From contig JAURNZ010000008.1 in NCBI GenBank assembly GCA_030829925.1, forward strand, positions 1 to 21,398: a DNA stretch of 21,398 nucleotides. The letters are read 5' to 3'. Numbering within the stretch: position 1 is the first letter of the stretch; each line of letters begins with the position of its first letter. A program made the position numbers and the translations under genes. Under the pieces are notes generated by a model. That model saw only the letters and a list, made by a program, of their open reading frames with translations, was not told the origin of the DNA and did not search any database. This DNA comes from Gammaproteobacteria bacterium. Its GTDB lineage: Bacteria; Pseudomonadota; Gammaproteobacteria; Comchoanobacterales; Comchoanobacteraceae. This document shows positions 1 to 6,967 of the stretch, piece by piece.

Positions 1-672
1 GATCAGCGTCAGTTAATTTATGAACAACGTAATGAACTTATGGCTTTAAGCGATGTCACAGATGTGATTGAAGCGCAAGCTAAAACAGTATTTCGTCAAT
101 TAATAGATCAAATGATGCCAAACAATCAACCTGAAGAGCGATGGGATATACCTAACCTTGAAGCAACTCTTGCAAATGATTTTAAGATTAAATTAGATCT
201 TGCAGCAAAACAGGCAGAAGGTGTAATTGATCGCGATGAATTATTCGTATCTGTTAAAGACGAGTTTAAAGGTCATATGCAAAGACACCATAAAACAGCT
301 AATAATGAAGAGATGGTTAAGCATTTAGAAAGAACTATTTTGATGAATATTCTTGATGAACAATGGAAAGAGCATTTGGCAACGATGGACTATTTAAGGC
401 AAAGTATTCATTTGCGTGGTTATGCTCAGAAAAACCCAATTCATGAATATAAGAAAGAAGCATTTGCACTTTTCCAAAGGTTTTTATCTAATATTAAATA
501 TAAAGTGATTAGTCAATTATGTTCAGTAAAACTTGTTATTGAAGAGAGGAAGCCCGAGATGGCCACCGCAGGTAATGTGCCACCCTCTATGCCAGCTGAT
601 AATGTAAACCGCAACCAACCTTGTCCTTGTGGCTCAGGCAAGAAATACAAGCATTGTTGCGGGAAACTATAA
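1..672 (+). CDS. secA: Protein translocase subunit SecA, C-terminal part (5' end outside window)
   Basis: The frame is open from base 1, so the gene starts upstream; 223 C-terminal residues are visible. SecA is the cytoplasmic ATPase that drives preproteins through SecYEG. The visible part covers the end of the helical wing/scaffold region, including the conserved stretch LDEQWKEHLATMDYLRQSIH and the following LRGYAQKNP, and a short variable linker. It ends in the SecB/zinc-binding tail CPCGSGKKYKHCCGKL, which has the classical CxCxSG...CC ligand pattern. The ATPase and preprotein cross-linking domains lie before the window. The methionine at base 40 is internal, not a start. The gene is convergent with the mevalonate operon; only 34 bp separate the two stop codons and I see no strong terminator between them. 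Confidence 0.97.
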   Translation, partial: DQRQLIYEQRNELMALSDVTDVIEAQAKTVFRQLIDQMMPNNQPEERWDIPNLEATLANDFKIKLDLAAKQAEGVIDRDELFVSVKDEFKGHMQRHHKTANNEEMVKHLERTILMNILDEQWKEHLATMDYLRQSIHLRGYAQKNPIHEYKKEAFALFQRFLSNIKYKVISQLCSVKLVIEERKPEMATAGNVPPSMPADNVNRNQPCPCGSGKKYKHCCGKL

Positions 673-706
673 GTCCTTTGAAAAAATTATATTCGCAGAT
701 AGAATT

Positions 707-1579
707 TTAATTATTTAAAGATAGTAGCTGAAGTTTTCCATCTGTTTCGTTTGATAGCAAATGTTCAAAATAGCCTAAAACATAACCACCACCACCTGCG
801 CCAGTTACTTTGGATGCGATGCCACCTAGGGCTTTAATTTTGGTTTGAATGGTTTGTATTTCAGGTGTCATTAGGCCCCATTTTTGAAAACAAGTGTCTG
901 CTATTTGGATGCTTTGAGAAATAAGCTCAAGGCTATAATCTGTGCTTTCTAAACCCTTGATCATTAAACCGCTGGCTAAACTCATTTCGTCATCAATGCG
1001 TGGTTCATTCATATTGTTTACTTGTGAGACACATTTTTTGGTGTGGCTGATTTGGTTGCTATCAAAAAGGTAAAAATACCCTTGATGGTGACATTGAATT
1101 GGATGAATCTGTTTGTCTTGAAACCAGATGGGATGGGTTGACATGGCGCCTGCAATGTCTGCACCACTGCTATTGCCGTGAAAATGCATTTCGAAGTGTA
1201 AACTTAATTTAAAAAGGCTATCTGTATTTTGGGGAAAGTCATAGACATGATGTAGGAGTTTAGCAACAATTACTGAAAATGCAGCTGAAAAACCGCAACC
1301 TCGTGCAATGGGGACTGAGTTTTCAATGTTTAACTCACCTGTGAATGTCTCAGTTTTTTGACCAAGAAAGGTTTGGCCCATTTGCCATAATTCAGGTAAA
1401 TGTGACTCAAATATTTGTAAAGTCATGTCGTCGTGACAGGTCAGCTTAAATGGTTTTGATGCATCATAGCATATCATTAGTGTTTGATGGTGATTTGGAA
1501 TCACAACTGCAGGTGCTCCCCTGATCACTGCATGTTCGCCAGTTAAAATGGTTTTGCCATGTGACTGTAAGGGAATCAT
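707..1579 (-). CDS. Mevalonate kinase (GHMP kinase family)
   Basis: 290 aa, close to usual bacterial mevalonate kinase length. It is expected to phosphorylate mevalonate to 5-phosphomevalonate in the cytoplasm. Motif 1 near residues 8-23 (GKTILTGEHAVIRGAP) is typical of mevalonate kinases. The motif with the catalytic Asp is HGNSSGAD (residues 134-141), and the C-terminal GHMP motif is KVTGAGGGGYVLG (257-269). The phosphate-binding loop at 90-100 reads PIARGCGFSAA, where families usually have PxGxGLGSSAA: the first Gly is Ala, Leu is Cys and one Ser is Phe, although one Ser and the flanking Gly residues remain. It is the last gene of the mva operon; its ATG overlaps the mvaD stop by 4 bp (ATGA). 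The mevalonate rather than phosphomevalonate assignment rests on the N-terminal motif and is fairly secure. Confidence 0.85.
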   Translation of the reverse strand: MIPLQSHGKTILTGEHAVIRGAPAVVIPNHHQTLMICYDASKPFKLTCHDDMTLQIFESHLPELWQMGQTFLGQKTETFTGELNIENSVPIARGCGFSAAFSVIVAKLLHHVYDFPQNTDSLFKLSLHFEMHFHGNSSGADIAGAMSTHPIWFQDKQIHPIQCHHQGYFYLFDSNQISHTKKCVSQVNNMNEPRIDDEMSLASGLMIKGLESTDYSLELISQSIQIADTCFQKWGLMTPEIQTIQTKIKALGGIASKVTGAGGGGYVLGYFEHLLSNETDGKLQLLSLNN

Positions 1580-2505
1580 GCAAGTACCTCAGATAATGCA
1601 TGTGTCTGGATAAAATGATCAAAGTAGGGCACATCAAAATCTCGTAGTAACACATGAATGTTAGGGCCTGCATCCATGGTTGTGATAGGTGAGAAATCGG
1701 GTTTTTGTTGCATAAATGATTTGAGTTTTTCAAAACACGTCGTCACATGGGCATTGCGATAATAGATGCCGTTATTTTCCAAGAGCCAATGCATGTCTTT
1801 TGAGTCAGCTTCAGTTAAATTTTTAATGGCTGACCAATCACCTTCAACCAGTGCGGGGATCAGATCTGCAACACGTTTGTTGGCACGTTGGATGCGCTGA
1901 GGTAAGTCCTGACTGGCTGAAATGATTTTATGTGCTTCCGATGATTTTATTTTTTTCTCATCACTTGAGAGCATAATGACTCGATGATGAATGTTTATCG
2001 GACAACCTAGGGATGCTTTTTGGTCTCCATGCCAAAGTGCAAATGGTCCGAAAAAACTCCGACATGAAGAGCCCGAGCCTAATTGGCTTAATTGCGCAAG
2101 AGTTTGTGTTTCAGGTTCTGGTTTTGCATTTTTTTGACAGATCAAAGTGACAACTGCTTTGGTAATGGCAGCCATACTAGAAGCAGAACTTGCCAACCCG
2201 CAACTTGCAGGAAATGTATTATATGATGTGATGTCTAGATGAATGTCATCGGCTTGATAATGCTTTTTTAATCGTTCAATATGCATAAGTGCCTTTTGTT
2301 GTTCTTGAGTCGTGAGTGGAGTTCTTTCATCCACAATGAATCTATCTTGGTTGGATTCATTTTCTTTTACGATACAGGTGCTTGTTAAATGTGGTAGTGT
2401 CAGTGAAATACTGGCATTAGCTGCTTGATTAGATGTTAATTGGCTTTTGCCCATATATTTTATAAGCGCAATGTTGCTGGGCATGGTTGACTTAATTTCT
2501 ATCAT
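1576..2505 (-). CDS. mvaD: Diphosphomevalonate decarboxylase
   Basis: 309 aa GHMP-superfamily enzyme that converts mevalonate 5-diphosphate plus ATP to isopentenyl diphosphate, CO2, ADP and phosphate. The N-terminus carries NIALIKYMGK (residues 11-20; most homologues have YWGK). The ATP loop is PASCGLASSAS (99-109), followed by the family signature GSGSSCRSFFGPF (143-155). The catalytic Asp lies in TTMDAGPNIHVL, at D278; its presence argues for a true decarboxylase rather than a decarboxylase-like mevalonate 3-kinase. It sits third in the operon, overlapping the upstream kinase gene by 14 bp and the downstream mevalonate kinase gene by 4 bp, so translational coupling is likely. Confidence 0.93.
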   Translation of the reverse strand: MIEIKSTMPSNIALIKYMGKSQLTSNQAANASISLTLPHLTSTCIVKENESNQDRFIVDERTPLTTQEQQKALMHIERLKKHYQADDIHLDITSYNTFPASCGLASSASSMAAITKAVVTLICQKNAKPEPETQTLAQLSQLGSGSSCRSFFGPFALWHGDQKASLGCPINIHHRVIMLSSDEKKIKSSEAHKIISASQDLPQRIQRANKRVADLIPALVEGDWSAIKNLTEADSKDMHWLLENNGIYYRNAHVTTCFEKLKSFMQQKPDFSPITTMDAGPNIHVLLRDFDVPYFDHFIQTHALSEVLA

Positions 2506-3346
2506 GGCTGCTCGTATCTATGATGTAAAAAGAAGTGATCGGAAAGATCGCTTGAATGGCTTTGAGTGTTTCAGTTTGAGTAGATTTTTTTATTAACGTT
2601 AGCCAAGTATCTTTACCCATGGCACCACTACCACGTATGTAAGCAACGTCTGCAAGTTTCATTATGGCATCTAAATAAGTTTGATGTGCTTGGGTTTTAA
2701 GCCCTAAATCATTGAGTGTGTCATCAAATTGACTTTGTGCCTGGATAAAGCCTTTGAAGTCTTTTGACTCAATGGCTTGTTTAATAGGGTTTAATAATCC
2801 ATCTAATGTGTTAAAGTCACTATTTTTTGGTATCGTTTCAAGGTGGGTATGCGTATTTAATTTATCGTTGGTTTTAATAACTAGCCAAATATAATCATCA
2901 AATGGCCAATCAAGTTTTTGGCAATGGTCTTGATCACAGTCGACCCACATGAGGCCTGGTTGCTTTTGAGCGATAAAATCAATGCCGCTGGGTGGCAAGC
3001 CTTGCCCTTGCCAGGCATGTTGGCGATACCATTGGCGTTGATGTGTTAAAGTGCTCATAGTTTCAATGCCTAAGTCACATAAGTACTGATAGATACACGC
3101 CAATTCTGCGCTAGATGCACCGACACCGCCATGAGTTGGTTTGCTGTCGGATAAGGCAAGTGAGTTTGAAATATCTGGGTATTGGTCAATTACGTTTTGC
3201 CCAAATTCACTGAGATTCATTTGGGTCGATTGTTTTAGTTCGAAAGGGGGGCCATAAGTAATGACAAGCCCTCGGCCATAGTGGCATGCGGCATATTCTC
3301 CAGCCAGAAATGTTTTTCGATAAGCAAACCACGGGCCAGATTGCAT
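2492..3346 (-). CDS. GHMP kinase, probable phosphomevalonate kinase
   Basis: 284 aa. Motif 1 near residues 10-19 is RKTFLAGEYA. The phosphate-binding loop is GGVGASSAE (about residues 73-81, beginning THGGVGASSAE), followed by a middle motif GLPPSGIDF with a likely catalytic Asp. The C-terminal GHMP motif RGSGAMGKD takes the place of GAGGGG. Since the two other GHMP enzymes of the pathway are identifiable in the same operon, this one most likely phosphorylates 5-phosphomevalonate to the diphosphate; that step is assigned by elimination and context. The middle PSGxD motif also occurs in mevalonate kinases, so a swapped assignment with the 707-1579 gene is possible. The ATG overlaps the mvaA stop by one base. 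Confidence 0.75.
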   Translation of the reverse strand: MQSGPWFAYRKTFLAGEYAACHYGRGLVITYGPPFELKQSTQMNLSEFGQNVIDQYPDISNSLALSDSKPTHGGVGASSAELACIYQYLCDLGIETMSTLTHQRQWYRQHAWQGQGLPPSGIDFIAQKQPGLMWVDCDQDHCQKLDWPFDDYIWLVIKTNDKLNTHTHLETIPKNSDFNTLDGLLNPIKQAIESKDFKGFIQAQSQFDDTLNDLGLKTQAHQTYLDAIMKLADVAYIRGSGAMGKDTWLTLIKKSTQTETLKAIQAIFPITSFYIIDTSSHDRN

Positions 3347-4590
3347 TATGCATCAACCTCACTTAATAGTTTTTGTATTGTGGAGTGAGTGATGTGGCCA
3401 TTTTGACTAAGTTTTTCTGCCAAAAGTATTTCTAATTTAGTTTGTTTTGCAACCGAAAGGTTTAACCCTTGAATCATATTCGCAATGTGAAGCCGCATAT
3501 GGCCTGCAACAATGCCATCATCCGTCAGTGCATAAAGGGCAGCTAAATTTTGTAATAAACCACAAGCAACGATGATTTGTGCCAAAGTATTGGCATCTGG
3601 TTGATTAAGTATTGCTAAACTCAGTTGTGCAATGGGGTGTTGTTTCGTAACGCCACCAATAGTCCCAATACCCATCGGTAAAGTTAATGTGCCAACCAGC
3701 TCTTTATTGGTATAGGTCCATTCACTCAGGCCTCGGTATTGACCATCTTTGGCAGCATATGCGTGACCACCGGCACTGACAGCGCGCCAATCATTACCTG
3801 TAGCAATACATATGGCATCAATACCATTGAAAATACCTTTGTTATGTGTGGCCGCACGGTGAGGGTCTACTTTAGCCCATTCACTTGCATCTGCAATTCT
3901 TTGTGCATGTGCAGGGTCTAAATCATGGATCTTAATGGTTGCTTGTGCTCTTGGCTGGTTAAGATTTGATAAGATTGCTGTGATGGCTTTGGCTTGGAAT
4001 AGGGTTTCAAATTTAGGTTTGAGGTATTCGGCTGCCTGGTTGATTAAATTAGCGCCCATGGCTTCGCATGGGTTGCAGTGAATGTGTACAACGAGGAAGG
4101 GGTCGTGGATTTTGAAATCAATGTGTGTGATCCCACCCCCACGTTTCAAAAGCCCACTTAAAACTGTTGTATTGGTTTCATCAATCCAGGTCTGAATATG
4201 TTCATCTAATTGTTTTTGTAGATCAAGTGAAAGTGTTACATGTTTAAAAGGTATTTGACCAATGATATCAGATGTTAGATGGTTCGTTGAGATTGTCCCA
4301 TTGGTACGAATAAGTTTACCCATCTTGCACAAACCTGCAACCACAGAAGTCTCTTCAATGGCAAGTGGTAAATGATGGGTTGAGCCATTGATTGGAATGT
4401 CATTGGCTATGCCTAATGGCAGAGGTAGATATCCTACAGCATTTTCTATCCAGGCATTACAATGATCTGGCCAGTTTTGGGGAATGGTTTCTTTCAAAAA
4501 AGTACTTTTTTGGGAGTCGAGAATGCCATGTTCGTTCAGACGATCAATACGTTCTAAAGTGTTGCCAGTATACAATTTGGGTTTGGACAT
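3346..4590 (-). CDS. mvaA: Hydroxymethylglutaryl-CoA reductase, class II
   Basis: 414 aa, near the usual class II length of about 430. It interconverts HMG-CoA and mevalonate, the committed step of the pathway, in the cytoplasm. Visible signatures are ENAVGYLPLPLGIANDIPIN (residues 49-68) and AIEETSVVAG with the catalytic Glu about residue 80. HNKGIFNGID places Lys251 and ATGNDWRAV places Asp267. GTIGGVTKQHP follows, and GHMRLH places His364. These correspond to the Glu/Lys/Asp/His set of the Pseudomonas mevalonii enzyme. There is no membrane anchor, as expected for class II. It is the first gene of the minus-strand operon; an AAAGGTAA ribosome-binding site lies about 10 bases before the ATG. 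It is transcribed divergently from idi. Confidence 0.96.
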   Translation of the reverse strand: MSKPKLYTGNTLERIDRLNEHGILDSQKSTFLKETIPQNWPDHCNAWIENAVGYLPLPLGIANDIPINGSTHHLPLAIEETSVVAGLCKMGKLIRTNGTISTNHLTSDIIGQIPFKHVTLSLDLQKQLDEHIQTWIDETNTTVLSGLLKRGGGITHIDFKIHDPFLVVHIHCNPCEAMGANLINQAAEYLKPKFETLFQAKAITAILSNLNQPRAQATIKIHDLDPAHAQRIADASEWAKVDPHRAATHNKGIFNGIDAICIATGNDWRAVSAGGHAYAAKDGQYRGLSEWTYTNKELVGTLTLPMGIGTIGGVTKQHPIAQLSLAILNQPDANTLAQIIVACGLLQNLAALYALTDDGIVAGHMRLHIANMIQGLNLSVAKQTKLEILLAEKLSQNGHITHSTIQKLLSEVDA

Positions 4591-4650
4591 TTGCTCAAGT
4601 TACCTTTTATTGTATATACTAGTTAAATTTAACGCTGAGTGCAATCAAAC
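4591..4650. promoter_or_regulatory. Divergent promoter region between mvaA and idi
   Basis: Only 60 bp separate the two start codons, so both promoters must overlap here. On the plus strand TATACT (4615-4620) is a good -10 box for idi, with a poor -35 candidate TTGCTC (4591-4596) 18 bp upstream. On the minus strand TACAAT (4614 to 4609) is a good -10 candidate for mvaA, without an obvious -35. The two -10 candidates nearly touch, so transcription of the operon and of idi may be mutually affected. This is inference from hexamer matching only. Confidence 0.4.
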
Positions 4651-5205
4651 ATGCCCACAAACCAAGTCATTTTAGTTGATGATTACGATCAACCTATCGG
4701 TCAAGCTGAAAAGCATTTTGCTCACGAGCAAGGTTTACTTCATAGAGCCATATCTATCGTTGTTTTTAGGTATCAACCTGAAAGCGGCTTAGAATTTTTA
4801 ATGCAAAAGCGGGCAGCATGTAAGTATCATGCTCCAAACTGTTGGTCAAATAGTTGCTGTTCACATCCATTGCCCAAAGAATCAATTTACGATGCTGCAC
4901 ATAGACGTTTAAAAGAAGAATTAGGCCTTTCATTACCAATTGTTTATTTAGATCGTCTCAGATATGAGGCTAAGGTTTCTGAAACCATGATTGAACATGA
5001 AATTGATCATATCTATGTAGCGCATGACGATGGTCAATCAATTGTTCCTAATCCTGAAGAGGTCAGTGAGGTAAAATGGGTCAAGTTATCTGATTGTAAA
5101 CACGGTATGTACGCATTTAAAAAAGACTATGAAGTCTCGCCTTGGTGCCATTGGGTGATGCAGATTGTTCTAAACCATCAATCTAAAATACTTAGCTTGC
5201 TCTAA
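4651..5205 (+). CDS. idi: Isopentenyl-diphosphate delta-isomerase, type 1
   Basis: 184 aa from the ATG at 4651; a GTG at 4639 would add four residues (MQSN) but the ATG gives the usual family N-terminus. The enzyme interconverts IPP and DMAPP. The Nudix-fold type I family is shown by the catalytic Cys in WSNSCCSHP (Cys70, with His72 as metal ligand), the Nudix-like helix DAAHRRLKEELGL (81-93), and the Glu pair in MIEHEIDH (Glu115 and Glu117) corresponding to the metal/catalytic Glu residues of the E. coli enzyme. Type 2 (FMN) isomerase features are absent. It completes the pathway encoded on the other strand; no strong Shine-Dalgarno sequence is visible before either start. Confidence 0.94.
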   Translation: MPTNQVILVDDYDQPIGQAEKHFAHEQGLLHRAISIVVFRYQPESGLEFLMQKRAACKYHAPNCWSNSCCSHPLPKESIYDAAHRRLKEELGLSLPIVYLDRLRYEAKVSETMIEHEIDHIYVAHDDGQSIVPNPEEVSEVKWVKLSDCKHGMYAFKKDYEVSPWCHWVMQIVLNHQSKILSLL

Positions 5206-5244
5206 AATAGGGCAGATTTTAAAAATTGGTCTAACCTTATATAT

Positions 5245-6042
5245 ATGATGGAACCAATTTTATTTGAACAATTCGAGCAACATGCAGAAATTACGCTGAA
5301 TCGACCTGAGGCTTTAAATGCCTTAAATCAAGAGATGCTAAATGCATTGAAACCAATCATCCAAACATTGTCTCAATGTCAAAAGACAAAATGTGTGGTT
5401 GTCAAAGCCAATGGTAAACACTTTATGGCTGGTGGCGATGTAAAGATGTTTGCAACCTTAACCATGCCAGGCCAACAACGCCAAGAAGCTTTAAAGCCAT
5501 TGATGTACGATTTACATCAATGCATGGAACAATTGGCTCAATTGCCTATGCCAATTGTTGCTAGTGTACAGGGTGCTGTTGCAGGGTTTGGACTGGGGTT
5601 GATGATGGCATCTGATATTGTGATTGCAAGTGATAGAGCTTATTTTAACATGGCTTATATCAAGATAGGTTTATGTCCTGATGGGCTTGTGACATACTGG
5701 TTGCCAAGAAAAATTGGTTTGAGTCAAGCCATGGCCGTTGCACTTACCGGGAAGCGCATTGGTGCTATTGAGGCAAAAGAAATAGGGCTTATTAATCAAG
5801 TCGTGTTACATGATGAATTAAACAGTGCAACTGAAACCATGGTCAATACTTTGAATGCCAATAGCATGCTTTCTATGAGACATACTAAAAAATTAATTCG
5901 CAATAGTTTAGATCATGATATGCTGCATCAATCTAAAGAAGAGTTAAAAGCATTTGGTCAATGTGTAGAGAATGATCATTTTGTAGAAGGTGTTAAAGCT
6001 TTCTTAGAAAAACGTAGTCCAAATTTTAATAACGAACTTTAA
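5245..6042 (+). CDS. Enoyl-CoA hydratase/isomerase (crotonase) family protein
   Basis: 265 aa, a normal single-domain crotonase length. The oxyanion-hole motifs are HFMAGGDVKMF (59-69) and SVQGAVAGFGLGLMMASD (107-124). The two Glu residues of classical enoyl-CoA hydratases appear absent: the position in GGGCEL is Gly here (GFGLGL), and the one in QPEILLG is Tyr (MAYIKIG). An acidic residue is present in IGLCPDGL (Asp146), the arrangement seen in isomerase-type members such as PaaG and delta3-delta2-enoyl-CoA isomerases. A double-bond isomerase role is therefore more likely than hydration, but the substrate is unknown. It lies 39 bp after idi on the same strand and may be cotranscribed. Met1 and Met2 are adjacent, so the exact start is uncertain. 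Its stop overlaps that of the convergent djlA-like gene. Confidence 0.85.
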   Translation: MMEPILFEQFEQHAEITLNRPEALNALNQEMLNALKPIIQTLSQCQKTKCVVVKANGKHFMAGGDVKMFATLTMPGQQRQEALKPLMYDLHQCMEQLAQLPMPIVASVQGAVAGFGLGLMMASDIVIASDRAYFNMAYIKIGLCPDGLVTYWLPRKIGLSQAMAVALTGKRIGAIEAKEIGLINQVVLHDELNSATETMVNTLNANSMLSMRHTKKLIRNSLDHDMLHQSKEELKAFGQCVENDHFVEGVKAFLEKRSPNFNNEL

Positions 6043-6812
6043 TAGCCTTTTGCATGACAAATGCGTTCATAAGCAGATTTAATCTCTTGTGTTTCTTGTG
6101 TTGCACGTTTGATTTCGGAATCTGAAGCTCCCTGGGCTGTAAGTCGGTCAGGATGATGTTTGTGCATCAATCTACGATATGCTTTTTTCAGATTATCTTT
6201 CGTAACATTAAGATCAACCCCCAATAACGTATAGTCTTTTTGACTTGGCGTGGGTTGGTAGCCATGAGCCGCTTGTTGCTGTCTTTGGTGTTGGAAAGTA
6301 ATGTTGAGTTGTTGTAAAACATGTTGGATTAAACGATCTTTATAAGGATGGGTTTCACCATCAGCTTGTCTTAGTGCAAGGATGGCTTCAATTAACTTTT
6401 GCTTCAAAGGCGGGTTCATTAAGCATTGTATTTGAACTTGCATCAGTGCGGACTGTAGAGAAAAATTTTTTCTTTTACCGTTATTGAATGCTTTTTGAGC
6501 AGCTTGACGTTTGGTCTTTGTGTTTAGGTTAAGATCAGACATGAATCTATTGGCAATTTCTATCTCTTCAGGAGTCACCAAACCATCAGATTTAGCGATA
6601 TGACCAAGTAAACCAAAACATTGCTCATATATTTTAGGTAAGGTTCGAGATCTCGATGTTTTTTGATTGGGTGTCGTCCAAAGTAAGAAACTTTTTTTAA
6701 GTGCCTCATCAAATTGGTGTCCAATCCATAGGCCAAAAGTAAGACCAAACAGCCCGATGTGTAGAGCGGATCCTAAAACTAAACCAAAAAAACCTGCGAT
6801 CAATTTTCCCAT
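6039..6812 (-). CDS. djlA: DjlA-like membrane-anchored J-domain co-chaperone
   Basis: 257 aa. Residues 5-31 form a Gly-rich hydrophobic segment (IAGFFGLVLGSALHIGLFGL and following) typical of the single DjlA transmembrane helix. Residues about 62-170 match the TerB-like acidic helical domain (HIAKSDGLVTPEEIEIANRF and later RQADGETHPYKDRL). Residues 193-257 are the J domain with the DnaK-stimulating HPD tripeptide at 220-222. The order TM, TerB, J domain at the extreme C-terminus is that of DjlA, which works with DnaK at the inner membrane; in Legionella and Coxiella, DjlA/DjlB-type proteins are linked to intracellular growth (family knowledge). It converges on the crotonase gene, with a 4-bp overlap of stop codons. 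Confidence 0.87.
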   Translation of the reverse strand: MGKLIAGFFGLVLGSALHIGLFGLTFGLWIGHQFDEALKKSFLLWTTPNQKTSRSRTLPKIYEQCFGLLGHIAKSDGLVTPEEIEIANRFMSDLNLNTKTKRQAAQKAFNNGKRKNFSLQSALMQVQIQCLMNPPLKQKLIEAILALRQADGETHPYKDRLIQHVLQQLNITFQHQRQQQAAHGYQPTPSQKDYTLLGVDLNVTKDNLKKAYRRLMHKHHPDRLTAQGASDSEIKRATQETQEIKSAYERICHAKGY

Positions 6813-6902
6813 AATTAAAATTAATTTTATCCTAATTTTTCAGTTTTGTTAATACTTTACTCTATTTTTATTGAATGATAGATTTTTTCTATTTTATACG
6901 TA

Positions 6903-6919
6903 ATTAATATTATTTTAAT
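6903..6919 (+). promoter_or_regulatory. Tandem TTAAT repeat resembling a PmrA box
   Basis: ATTAAT, five bases, TTTAAT: two TTAA cores 11 bp apart, 49 bp before the start of the 850-aa gene. This fits the PmrA/BasR pattern YTTAAK-N5-YTTAAK except for the first base, and resembles the tandem TTAATATT element reported for Legionella and Coxiella PmrA. A possible -10 (TATTTT, 6930-6935) follows 10 bp later. The surrounding DNA is very AT-rich, so chance is a real alternative. The ankyrin gene has a similar element. Confidence 0.4.
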
Positions 6920-6967
6920 GTATAAGTGTTATTTTAGTAATGGTAACAAAGAAAGAGAGTAAATATT

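Noticed and set aside
673..706. Possible bidirectional terminator between secA and the mva operon
   Set aside because: Only an imperfect AT-only stem (AATTATATTC with GAATTTTAATT) is present, without GC pairs or a convincing T-run.
1464..1733. 89-codon minus-strand frame across the mvk/mvaD junction
   Set aside because: It lies in another frame over two confidently assigned enzymes whose motifs cover the same bases.
4392..4675. Short open frames on the plus strand across the start of mvaA
   Set aside because: They are antisense to a clearly conserved HMG-CoA reductase N-terminus, have no ribosome-binding site and encode no recognisable sequence.
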